Source: Bifidobacteriaceae bacterium
Lineage (GTDB): Bacteria > Actinomycetota > Actinomycetes > Actinomycetales > Bifidobacteriaceae
Assembly: GCA_030530905.1 (NCBI GenBank)
Contig: JAUMUB010000020.1
Coordinates: 1 to 13,078, forward strand
Direction of reading: 5' to 3'
DNA length: 13,078 nucleotides
How positions within the stretch are numbered: the stretch's first letter is position 1; each line of letters begins with the position of its first letter. A model generated the notes under the pieces. That model saw only the letters and a program-made list of their open reading frames with translations. It was not told the origin of the DNA and did not search any database. Position numbers and translations under genes: made by a program. Below are positions 1 to 9,500 of this stretch, in pieces.

Positions 1-17
1 CAGCGCCCTTTTTGCGT

Positions 18-2627
18 TTATCTAATTGGCACAACATACTTGTTGCGACGACGATAGGTGAGTCCGACAGATAATGCCAGAGCCACGAGTGAGATGATCA
101 AGCCTGGTATCAGGTATGGTGGCCGGTAGTAGAGCTTGACCGTGTGATGTCCAGTGCTGATTGGAATTGCCATGAAGGTGTTGATAACAGTCTTCTTCTT
201 GACTTCGTGGCCGTCCACGACAGCGTGCCAACCCTTAGCGGCGGGGATGGTGGTCATCAGGATTTTTTGCCCCTTCTTGATATCGACAGTACCCTCAATC
301 GTGGTCGAGGAGTAGTGCTTGATGTGGAGCGGGGATGTCTTGAGCTTCTTGACACTCGCTTCGAATGCCTTTTGGTTGAGCTTGTAGACAGAGACGTTTT
401 GGAACCAGGCGGAGGCGTGCTTGAGTGAGAATGTCACCTTGACCGCCTTGCCTTTTTGGTGGTGCGCCAGGTTGATGACGATCGTGTCACGATAATTTGA
501 TACCTGGCCAAACGAGCTCCGGTTGACCGTGATATCTGCAGCTTCCTTGACTGATGGCCCCAGCGTAAGGTAGTAAGATCCGTTTGTCGGTGGCACAAAT
601 GTCAGGGTGATCGATGCTGGCTTCATGAAGTCACGCTTCTTGAAGACCGTTCCTGTGATTTGTGTTGCGGAATTGACGTTGTTGAAGTTGACGGAAGTGA
701 AGTTTTGTACCGTAAACAGTGAAGTCGTGGTATTGCCCGCCAACGCCTGCATGATCTGTGACTGGTAGTTCAGTGGATCCAGCGTCGTCCGTTTCAGCGA
801 GAGAATCTTGTCACTCGCACCAAAAGCAAATGGCAGTGCATTCTTGTTCTTTTGGATCAGAATCTTGTCGGTGAAATTGGTGACTGAATTAGTATTCCAG
901 TCAGGTCGGAACCCGGTCAGCGTCATAAATGAGCTGTATGGATTGCGCTTGCTCATCGTGTACTTCATCCCCAGCAAAGCATCACTAACCTGGGTACCGT
1001 TGGAGTAGGTTACAAATCCATCACCAGCAGGTTGCCCAATTGCTCCCATGAAGTTGGGAATCATCGGCTCAAGCGTAGAACCAAAGTGGTCGCCAGAATT
1101 GAAATCACCCTGGAATGGATCGTCCTTGGTCCGGCCAAAAGTCTTGGCAACCCGATAGAGGCCCTTGTCATCGGACTTGATTTTGCTAGATGCGGAATCC
1201 AATTGCTGTGTGTAGGACTTAAATTCCGTTTGCGTCACGTATGCAATATTGTTCAGACTCGTGAAGGCGCTAGTTGAGACGTCACACACGGCCAGGCAGA
1301 CGATCAGGAGGTCATAGAAGAGCGGTGCATTCTTCCGTGAGAGTGCCAGGCAGCAGATCGTGATCAGGGCGAACGCTAATCCGATGTAGCGCTGTGAGTC
1401 GCTCAGGTACGACATATTAAGTTGTTTGACGTAGAAGAAAAATGCGGCCGTGATGACAAGCGTCAATCCAATTAACCACTTATTCATCCTGTAGTCCGGC
1501 TGTAGGGTCTTAGCGGCCAACATCACGCACCAGAAGGCGAAGATGAATGAAAAACGTGATGGGTACCAGACTGGGAATTGCCCAGCGTGCCAGAACAAGT
1601 CGAGCGGTTCGTAGCTGAATGAGAAGAAAAAGAAGAGCGTGATTGCCACACTGATGATTCGCTGTGACAATTTGAATTCACGACGGAAGAGGTAGAGCAG
1701 TGCTCCAACCATCATCAGCATCCCCACATAGTAGTTTGGTTGACCGGATGACATCTGATCGAAATTGAAAGAACCAGGGACCATCTTGGCCAGTGCTTTG
1801 AGTGGATCGTATTCGAACCGGCTCTTGATCGACGTATCTGTGTAGGTTCCCTTGCTCTGCGTCAGTGCGAACGCTGTCGGAAGGAGAACCACCGCAGCGA
1901 TTCCAACCGCGGCCATGGATGAGATTAGGTAGCGCAGTGTTGATTTGCCACGTTCCTTCCATCCTTGAACCGCCGGAAGTTCCCACAACAGCAGCAAGAA
2001 CGTGAAGATCGAGATCATCCAGGCCATGTAGTAATTGTCCATCATCATTACGGCTAGCCAGGAGATGTAGACACCCGGTTTACGCTCATGCAGTAATTTG
2101 AACAATCCGTAAACAATCAGCGGGAGAATCACCAGGGCGTCGAGCCAAATCATGTTGAGTTGGTTGGCGATCATCCAGCCGTTCATCGCGTAGGCAGTGG
2201 AGAAGGCTAAGATCCGTGGCCCTTTTTGCCAACCAGTCTTATCGAGGAGCCATGCAAAGCTCAATCCTGCGAGTCCATACCGTATCAAGAGGATCAACAT
2301 GATTCCAGAGGTGAGGAACTTACCAGGGAAAAATAGCAATAATAAGTTCAGTGGACTAAAGAGGTAATAGGCGTTGGTTCCCCACATCTCGCCTCCGAGG
2401 TCCTTACTGAATGAATAAAAAATGCTCGAGGGATGGTGGAGCAAAGTCGATCTTAAGTAGGCAAAAAAGTCGACATATTGTTGGCCAAGATCGACGGTTA
2501 AAAGGCTACTTGAGCCAAATGGTGCCATCTGCCGAAAGATGAAGTAGCTGCCCATTAATATGACTGGGAGAAAAAAACTCATTGTGAATATAAGTGAGCG
2601 TTGATGTTTTCTAATCGTTGAAAGCAC
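18..2627 (-). CDS. yfhO: YfhO-family polytopic membrane protein (putative GT-C glycosyltransferase)
   Basis: Complete gene of 869 residues, the usual size for lactobacillal YfhO proteins. Seen: an N-terminal membrane helix (about residues 12-31), then an extracellular loop with the family hallmark TVDLGQQYVDFF (D46 is the likely key acidic residue), then FYSFSKDLGGEMWG and AYYLFSPLNLLL (about 70-97). Many hydrophobic helices follow to about residue 455. A long, largely soluble and probably extracellular region spans about 460-835, and a last helix (LIPGLIISLVALALSVGL) ends in a basic RRRNK tail. Known of the family: Bacillus YfhO is needed for lipoteichoic acid glycosylation and is thought to move a sugar from an undecaprenyl-phosphate carrier to the polymer outside the cell. 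The acceptor here is inferred, not shown. Start is GTG (2625-2627), chosen because AAAGGAG lies 10 bases upstream and no better in-frame start exists. It follows the small gene at 2671-3009 after 43 bases, so the two are probably one operon. Stop is TAA (18-20). Confidence 0.9.
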   Translation of the reverse strand: MLSTIRKHQRSLIFTMSFFLPVILMGSYFIFRQMAPFGSSSLLTVDLGQQYVDFFAYLRSTLLHHPSSIFYSFSKDLGGEMWGTNAYYLFSPLNLLLLFFPGKFLTSGIMLILLIRYGLAGLSFAWLLDKTGWQKGPRILAFSTAYAMNGWMIANQLNMIWLDALVILPLIVYGLFKLLHERKPGVYISWLAVMMMDNYYMAWMISIFTFLLLLWELPAVQGWKERGKSTLRYLISSMAAVGIAAVVLLPTAFALTQSKGTYTDTSIKSRFEYDPLKALAKMVPGSFNFDQMSSGQPNYYVGMLMMVGALLYLFRREFKLSQRIISVAITLFFFFSFSYEPLDLFWHAGQFPVWYPSRFSFIFAFWCVMLAAKTLQPDYRMNKWLIGLTLVITAAFFFYVKQLNMSYLSDSQRYIGLAFALITICCLALSRKNAPLFYDLLIVCLAVCDVSTSAFTSLNNIAYVTQTEFKSYTQQLDSASSKIKSDDKGLYRVAKTFGRTKDDPFQGDFNSGDHFGSTLEPMIPNFMGAIGQPAGDGFVTYSNGTQVSDALLGMKYTMSKRNPYSSFMTLTGFRPDWNTNSVTNFTDKILIQKNKNALPFAFGASDKILSLKRTTLDPLNYQSQIMQALAGNTTTSLFTVQNFTSVNFNNVNSATQITGTVFKKRDFMKPASITLTFVPPTNGSYYLTLGPSVKEAADITVNRSSFGQVSNYRDTIVINLAHHQKGKAVKVTFSLKHASAWFQNVSVYKLNQKAFEASVKKLKTSPLHIKHYSSTTIEGTVDIKKGQKILMTTIPAAKGWHAVVDGHEVKKKTVINTFMAIPISTGHHTVKLYYRPPYLIPGLIISLVALALSVGLTYRRRNKYVVPIR

Positions 2628-2637
2628 TAAAACAAGA

Positions 2638-2644
2638 CTCCTTT
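2638..2644 (-). promoter_or_regulatory. Ribosome binding site of yfhO
   Basis: On the minus strand this reads AAAGGAG, 10 bases before the GTG codon at 2627. It supports that non-ATG start. It lies in the 43-base gap after the small upstream gene, so the two genes have separate initiation signals on what is probably one transcript. Confidence 0.75.
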
Positions 2645-2670
2645 ATCTGCTTGCATTACTAAATACGTCA

Positions 2671-3009
2671 TTAATCTTCATTTGTATCAACAGTAACATT
2701 CTCTTCTTGTGAGACATTGTAGCGCGCAAGAAGGATTTGTTGATACTTATCTTTGATTGCTGCATCGATACTTTCATCGATCTTTAATTCCGGTTGGTCT
2801 GCTCTGATCTTGTCTAACACTTCATCGGAAAAGTCAAAGTTTGGATCGATGTCAGTATCACCATTGAGGACCGCCAGAGTTTGGTCATAGTCCAGAACGT
2901 TTAAATCCCAAGTCGAGCGGTCAGCGTCAGGTTGGTGGAGCACGTCTGGATTATCCTTTAAATCCACGCGAAATCCATTTTCATCGTATTCATATTTTTG
3001 GTCGTCCAA
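2671..3009 (-). CDS. Small acidic cytosolic protein of unknown function
   Basis: A 112-residue protein that I do not recognise. It is strongly acidic: Asp and Glu are abundant, with runs such as KYEYDENGFRVDLKDNPD near the N-terminus and EENVTVDTNED at the C-terminus. No signal peptide, membrane helix or cysteine is seen. The middle (about residues 50-95) looks helical, with DFSDEVLDKIRADQPELK and IDAAIKDKYQQILLARY. The start is TTG, supported by AAAGGAG eight bases upstream. No in-frame ATG, GTG or other TTG lies upstream before a stop codon. The coding character is good: clean RBS, a stop 43 bases before yfhO in the same direction, and an extended -10 promoter about 36 bases upstream of the start. 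It is most likely the first gene of a two-gene operon with yfhO. Its role cannot be stated, and a regulatory or accessory role for YfhO would be guesswork. Confidence 0.8.
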   Translation of the reverse strand: MDDQKYEYDENGFRVDLKDNPDVLHQPDADRSTWDLNVLDYDQTLAVLNGDTDIDPNFDFSDEVLDKIRADQPELKIDESIDAAIKDKYQQILLARYNVSQEENVTVDTNED

Positions 3010-3017
3010 TTGAAAAA

Positions 3018-3024
3018 CTCCTTT
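3018..3024 (-). promoter_or_regulatory. Ribosome binding site that fixes a TTG start
   Basis: On the minus strand this reads AAAGGAG with eight bases to the TTG at 3009-3007. Upstream in the same frame there is no ATG, GTG or TTG before a TGA stop, so this site decides the start of the small acidic protein. Confidence 0.8.
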
Positions 3025-3044
3025 AATAGAAAATGCTGGTCATC

Positions 3045-3053
3045 ATTATAACA
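3045..3053 (-). promoter_or_regulatory. Extended -10 promoter of the small gene-yfhO operon
   Basis: The minus strand reads TGTTATAAT, a perfect TATAAT preceded by the TGn extension (plus strand 3053 down to 3045). No good -35 is seen at 16-18 bases, which fits extended -10 promoters. Transcription would start near 3038, giving a short leader of about 28 bases before the TTG codon. Confidence 0.6.
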
Positions 3054-3314
3054 TGATAAGCAAAACTGCCTGAATTAATTTGTGGTATCGCGTGATCGAA
3101 AACTTAAGTAAATCGCTCAAATTAAAAAAACATGGATGTATTTATATCTATATAAATTAATCGTTTTCCCGGTAGAGTGGGAAGCAAAAGCGTTTTTATA
3201 AATTAGACAAAATTGCGATTTGTGCGCAACATGTGAAGAGTTTCTCAGCTTAATTAAAATCAGTCAAGGGCTTAGAATGGCTGATATAACGGGAAAATAA
3301 AGTGAATAATTTTT

Positions 3315-3343
3315 TTGTATTCATCCTATAGTAGAGTTATAAT
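3315..3343 (+). promoter_or_regulatory. Probable promoter of the giant adhesin gene
   Basis: A perfect -10 hexamer TATAAT lies at 3338-3343, with a partial -35 TTGTAT at 3315-3320 and a 17-base spacer. Transcription would begin near 3350, giving a leader of about 33 bases. The -10 sits inside a 10-base perfect palindrome (TATAATTATA, 3338-3347). This could be chance in AT-rich DNA or an overlapping operator. The weak -35 leaves room for activation by a regulator. Confidence 0.55.
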
Positions 3344-3366
3344 TATAGTGCATAATTAAAATTTAT

Positions 3367-3374
3367 GGGAGGAG
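3367..3374 (+). promoter_or_regulatory. Ribosome binding site that fixes the adhesin start
   Basis: GGGAGGAG lies eight bases before the ATG at 3383. An in-frame ATG also occurs at 3365, but it overlaps this site and has no ribosome binding site of its own, so 3383 is the better start. Confidence 0.85.
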
Positions 3375-3382
3375 TTATTTTT

Positions 3383-3517
3383 ATGAGGGGAAAACAAAAT
3401 CCGTTCGAGGAAAAAAGGCGCCCACACTTCGGTCTTAGAAAACTGAGTGTCGGGGTTTGTTCAGTTCTGCTGTCAACAACGATCTTTTTTGGCTCACAAA
3501 TAGCGGAAACCCATGCT
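3383..3517 (+). other. YSIRK/GXXS-type signal peptide of the adhesin
   Basis: Residues 1-45. A long charged N-region (KQNPFEEKRRPH) leads into FGLRKLSVGVCSVLLS, a lactobacillal variant of the YSIRK-GxxS motif with F-G-L-R-K in place of Y-S-I-R-K and the conserved G24 and S27. A hydrophobic core then ends at T-H-A, giving a likely signal peptidase I cut after A45. In other Gram-positive cocci and lactobacilli this class directs sortase substrates to the septal region. C26 is unusual in this position, but the residues before it do not make a lipobox. Confidence 0.9.
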
Positions 3518-6500
3518 TCGACTCAAACTACATCTAATAATGAAACTGGTGGTGACGATACCAATAATTTGATATCGCAGCCGAGTGTTGCATTACAAAG
3601 TGCTAATGACGCAGATAAAAACGCAAACGTTAGCACAAATCAAACAACGACTGCTACTACCAATGATGAAGCTTCTACCAATAATGTAGTTGCTAACAAT
3701 GATGCAAGCTCTACGAATGATGCGGTTTCTACTTCTAGTTCAGTTTCATCTGATGTTTCAGCGACAGATCTCACCGCAAACAGTGATACTGTCACTTTAA
3801 ATAATTCAGACATTAATGATAGAAATATCAATATTAGTGTTCCAGCTAAGAAGGGACAAAAGGTTACGGTTACTGTGCCTTACATCTTCTCAGCTACCAG
3901 TGATAATAGTGCTGGTTATACTTACAACACTGATAACAACAATGTTAACGCTGATTTCAACACAACTACCCAGTACAAGAACACAGTATTCAACTACACG
4001 ATGAATGCGGATATGAGTACTAATTGGAACATTGCGCTGAAAAAGGCAATCGATAACTGGTCACTTTTGCCAGCCGGTAAGGAATTCGACATCGTTATTG
4101 CTGTTGATGGTGTGGAAAAGAAGAGAATCAAATATACTATCGGTACGATCAACCAAATCACTAGTGCCGACGTGATGTTTGACCAAAACCAAAAGACTAA
4201 CTTGGTAAAGAACCAAAAGTACATTGCTGGTGTAAAACTGGGAGTTAATGATCCAACCGGGGATGCCACTGGTAGTTTTGAAGGTACGATCACGGTTCAT
4301 GTACCAAAAGGATTCTTGCTCGATTCAGGTCAAGATACACAAGGTCCGGTTAGTCAAAACACATATGAATACGCTTATGGTTTTATTCCTGGTGTTGACA
4401 AATTAGGTGATACCTTTGATAAGTTCAATACACTTGCAACTGGTCAAGTGACTATGACACAAGCCAGTGCCGGTAGTGATATTGTTATCAAATTTAGTGG
4501 ATTATCACGTTCAGATATTGCGAATGGTATCTTCTCATTCTGGGGTAAGTACACTGATGATGTGACTGCAGGCGATAACAATTTCACCGCTGCTGTTCAA
4601 TATATAAATAATGATCCAGCTGGTGAAACCAGTACTGCCACATATACTACTAATGGCTCCGAATCTAAGGTAGGTTTGGCTACTGCTACAACTGAAAATG
4701 CTCACTTGCAAGCAGATTTCAACAAGCTTTCTGATGTTATTTATACTGATAATGGTACAACCTCAGCTCACCAAAGAAATTCAGGACAATACCAATATGT
4801 CAACCAGGCTAACGCGTACGATACGGTTACTGTCTACAACAACGGTAATGTTGATCAAAAGAATGTTAAAGTTGCAATTGATGTTGAACCGGGGACAGTA
4901 TTAACGAACACTGGTGGCGGTGAAGATTACTGGATTCGCTGGAGCACAACTACTCAAAACCAGCCAACAAGAAGCGACGAATATCCAGCTAGTTTTTACA
5001 TAGTTTTAACTGATGGAACCAAAGTTAATATCAATAGTAATCGTACCTATTATTCTGTAAACCGGAATAATCCTGGTGTAAGAATCACCTCTGATCTGAT
5101 GGATAAGGGCGTTGCTCAAGATGGTTCTAATATCAAGCAGATTGTTTGGATTTTTAATTCTATTAAAGCTGGTACTAAAATTGACTTTAACTTTAGTAGT
5201 TATAGCATTCTCAGTCGTGCCACGAGCAAGAAGACTGGGGATTTCGCCAACTACTCATACACAATTACAAGTGATAATGGTGGTACACTGACAGGTCAAG
5301 AATCTCTTAAAATCGTTGACCCAGTTTTGGCAACCCGACGATTCAACGGTAGTACTGTTTTTAACAGTGGTACTTACCAACCAACGTCTGATCAACTGGC
5401 CGATTTTACATGGAAAATTTTTTCCGACAACTATACGCCAAATAAGTCCGAATCATCATCATACTTACTTGCTGTTCCAAAGGGTTTTAAGGTCCAGGGT
5501 GATTTGACAATTGTGGGTGCTGACGGCAAACCAGTTTCCGGTGCTACACTGACACCACTTGGTAATATCGGTTTGAACGGTGAAACCATGTACCGCCTCG
5601 ACTTAACTTTTGTTCCTGGTCGATATGGCAACACGAATGATGGTCAGGTCCATGTTAAAGCGAAGTTAGTTGGGGACTTAGCAGCTACTGGTAGTAAATA
5701 CTACTATGGTTGGAATTCGGTATATAGTTATCCACAATACGCAGGCTACGAAAACCTTGCTCAATATCAGGGTAAGGGTATGTCACTGTTAATGGCGATC
5801 AATGACAATGATATCTACTCACCTAGTCAAGGTAATGTAAGTCAGGAAACTGAAGGAACCTCAATTACCCTTTTGGATGGTAATACTTACAAAGTGGTAA
5901 AGCAGGACCTGTTCTTCAGTAACAACAATGATCCTGTAAAATACCCTAATGATTTGGTATTTAGAGCTGCACCAGCCCTCTATAACTTCATTTACCCATC
6001 CATGTTCGGTTCAATTGATTCTATCAACACGGACGACCAAAAGGGATACAGTGATAGAGCTAATTTGAAGTATTCTGAACAACCAGATATTCAATCTCAA
6101 TTGGGTAAGACTACTGGTACATTCAAGATTACTAATATCATTAGTCAAAATGGGGATTCTAACTACAGCTACAACTACATTCCAATTGATAATGACCACG
6201 TCCAATTAACTGGAGCAGGTACGATTACTGCTAGTGGTAATGCAAAGTCTGGCGATGGATCACTTTACTACTACTTTGGTGACAACTCTAAAGTTACCAT
6301 TGATGATACCTGGGACGGTGATACTGACCTGACTTCTAAGGGCTTTATCTCTGCTGATGATGCTGCTAAGAAATACGGAAATAATTGGTATACCAAGGTA
6401 ACTGGTGTAATTCTCAAGGGTAACAAGATGACTTACACCTCAGCTATTGATGCGGTAGTTCCATACAAGATCGTTAACATCACTGGTGAAGGTAGCCAAA

Positions 6501-9500
6501 TTGTATTAACTACCCAATTCGTTGGTGATCATAACGGTAGCAAGTATGAAAGTAGCAGTAACTTGACGATTGATGTTGCCCGCTACGTTCGTCAAACTGT
6601 GAATGACTACACTGCAACAGTTGACGGCAATGGTCACCTGGTAATCAATGCTTCACCAGATAAGACGACTAGCAAGGTTGTCAAGGTTGGTTCAAACCTC
6701 ACATATGACCGAACATCAGATGCTGATTTGAATGCGGCTGGAGCGATCTACCAAGGTACATATGCATACGGAAGTAGCCAAGATCAAGCATCATCTGTTA
6801 GTCCATTTGTTCCAGAAATGGTATCAGTTAATGATTCTAACAACCTGACTTACGAAGAAAAGCAAGCAGTTAAGTCAGCTATTGTGAACACTAATTCTGG
6901 AGTTTTACCACAAGGCACCGATGTTTTTGTTGATAATAACGGTGATACATACTTGACGTTCCCAGATGGTTCCCGGGAATCAATTCCTGGATACCAACTG
7001 GTAAGTGGTAAGACTTCAGGAACTGGTACTACAACAGGTGCTCCTAAGAGTTCAGTATCTGACTTCTCGTTTAAGAAGGTTACGGATTCATCCAAAGCTC
7101 TTTCTGCTAACTACACAGTCGACAATATCTACTACAAGTGGGTAAATTATGACACTGATAAGACTGACTACACTTGTACGATTAAGTTTGTTGATACAGA
7201 TGGCTCTGCAGTCGATGGCGTTAATGATATTGTTCAAACAACATCAGGCCAAAAGCACTACCGTTTGGATCCATTTGCTAAGTACTTATCCACGAATGAT
7301 GACACTAAGGCAGTCAAGTCATTGTTGGACAACAAGTCATTAGATATTAAGTACGATGCTGCTAAGCCATTTGAAACAGCAAATGTGCTCGGTTACTACA
7401 ATGCTTCTAACGGATTTGTTAGTGAAACTGATCCAACCAAGGCGGTAACTGTATACACAAATGAAGCAAGTTCAGTTCAATTTGCAAATACTGATCAAGC
7501 TAAGCTGTTAGCCTCAAAAGGTTTCAACACATCTGGAGATCCAACTGTCAAAGTTGCTGCATCTGGTCACAGTTACTCACAAGCAGCTGCTTCAAACATT
7601 ACTGGGGTTAGTGGTTTTAACCCAGATAAGCCAGATACAAATGTTTACTTTGTATCATGGCCACACGACACGATCACTGTAACCGCAGCTGATCCAAAGA
7701 CTACTAGTGATCAATACACTCAACCTGACGGAACTACGATGCAAAACTACCCTGAAGGTGTTACAAGTGACGACTTGAATAAGACGATCACTCGTACAAT
7801 CGTTGTGACAACTCCTGATGGTCAAAAGACAAATGAAGAGCAAACCGTTAAGTATCAACGGAGCAAGACGATTGACAAGGTAACTAACAAGGTCATTTCT
7901 ACTAGCGACTGGACTGTCAATGGTACTGATACTTGGCCAGCTTACGATGCATCTAACATCCCTGGATACAAGATCAACGTGGACGGTCAAGATGTTACTG
8001 GTAGTCACACTGTTCCAGCCTACAAGACGTCTTCAACGGATAGTGATACGACTGTTAACGTAACTTACGTACCACTTCCACAAACGATTACTTACCAAGC
8101 GATTGATAAGGATGATAACAACTCTGCAATTGATCTTTCTGGTCTTGGCGTGAAGACTAGCGCAACTGGTAACACAGATTCCGCTACCACTGCAACTACA
8201 GATGTCGACGCAATCAAGAATGCATTAGCAGCCAAGGGTTATGACTTTGACTCTAACGACGCGCTTCCAGCTAAGTACGTTGCTGGTGGTCAAACTGTCA
8301 AGATTTACTTCACTCACCACAAGATCACTGTTGATCCTAGTCAACCAAAGACGACAAATGATCAATACACTCAACCTGATGGCAACACAAAGAAGAATTA
8401 CCCATCAGGTGTAGCTAATAGTGACCTTAACAAGACCATTACGCGGACGATTAACGTCAATAAGCCAGGTCAAGAACCAGAAGTTGTTTCACAAGCAGTT
8501 AGTTTTGAACGGACTGCAACTGTTGATCAAGTAACTAATGCAGTTTCATATGGCGAATGGTCACGTAAGGCTAATAGTGCTGAAAACTGGCCAGCTTATG
8601 ATGCTGATGCTGTTGACGGATACAAGATCAATGTAGATGGTAAAGATGTTACTGCCGATCACACTGTTGCTGCATTTACACCAAGCGCAAGCGATAGTGA
8701 TACGACCGTAAACGTAGCTTACGTACCGCTTCCACAAACCAACACTTACCAAGCAATTGATAAGGAAAATGGTAATTCTACAATTAGTCTTTCTGGTCTC
8801 GGCGTGAAGACTACTGCAACTGGTAATACTGGTTCAGATACCACTGCAGTAGCCGATGTAGAAGCAATCAAGAATGCATTGGCAGCCAAGGGTTATGACT
8901 TTGACTCCAACGACACGCTTCCAAATAAGTACGTTGCTGGTGGTCAAACCATCAAGATTTACTTCACTCACCACAAGATCACCGTTGATCCTAGTCAACC
9001 AAAGACAACAGATGATCAATACACGCAACCAGATGGTAAGACTAAGACTAATTACCCATCAGGCGTTGATGAAGCAAGCCTGAACAAGACTGTCACTCGG
9101 ACCATCATCGTTAACGATCCACACTCAGGCGCCCAAACCACGAAGCAAGATGTAAACTTCCAACGTAGTGCGACTGTGGACCAAGTTACTAATGGTGTAA
9201 CTTACAGCAATTGGACTGTTAAGAGCGGAAGTAAGACGAGCTGGGATGCATTCACTTCACCAGAAGTTGCTGGTTACACTGTTTCACCAGCCACAGTTGA
9301 TGAAAAGACACCAACTGCAGAAAGTCAAAATGAAACTGTCAACGTAAATTACACTGCACAAGCACAAAAGATTACCCTTGAAGCTTATGATAAGAGTGAC
9401 AATGGTTCTAAGATTGACCTGACAGGTGTTACTACTGTAGTTGATGGTAAGACAGACGAAAATGTTGACTTAAGCGGCAATGTGACTGCCATCAAGAATG

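Larger units (their letters stand above)
3010..3382. other. AT-rich divergent intergenic region
   Basis: This stretch of 373 bases separates the leftward small gene-yfhO operon from the rightward adhesin gene. It holds the leftward extended -10 promoter and RBS near its left end and the adhesin promoter and RBS near its right end. The middle (about 3075-3310) has no convincing gene, RNA gene or terminator. I see only weak signals there: a short imperfect inverted repeat around TTCCC...GGGAA (about 3164-3183), a loose catabolite-element-like core at 3185-3198, and a 5-base inverted repeat TTGCG/CGCAA near 3213-3229. None is strong enough to name as a site. Confidence 0.7.

Noticed and set aside
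1..17. Start of a terminator after yfhO (minus strand A-run followed by GGGCGC)
   Set aside because: Only 17 bases follow the stop codon before the window edge, so the other half of any hairpin is not visible.
3164..3197. Possible terminator or regulatory hairpin (TTCCC...GGGAA followed by a T-run)
   Set aside because: The stem is only about five pairs with a bulge, and no gene ends nearby that would need a terminator.
3185..3198. Possible catabolite-responsive (cre) element with core AAAGCGTTTT
   Set aside because: The core fits, but the conserved TG at the left and C at the right end are absent, so it is too weak in AT-rich DNA.
3251..3362. Direct repeat of a ten-base AT-rich word (TAATTAAAAT at 3251-3260 and 3353-3362) as operator sites
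   Set aside because: The word is almost pure A and T in AT-rich DNA, and the spacing of about 100 bases gives no support, so chance is the better explanation.
3365..3367. Alternative in-frame ATG for the adhesin
   Set aside because: It overlaps the strong GGGAGGAG ribosome binding site and has none of its own. The ATG at 3383 is correctly spaced.
3457..3463. Cysteine in the signal peptide (residue 26) as a possible lipoprotein lipobox
   Set aside because: The residues before the cysteine are V-G-V, so the -1 residue is Val rather than Gly or Ala, and the YSIRK-GxxS context and later T-H-A site fit ordinary signal peptidase cleavage.
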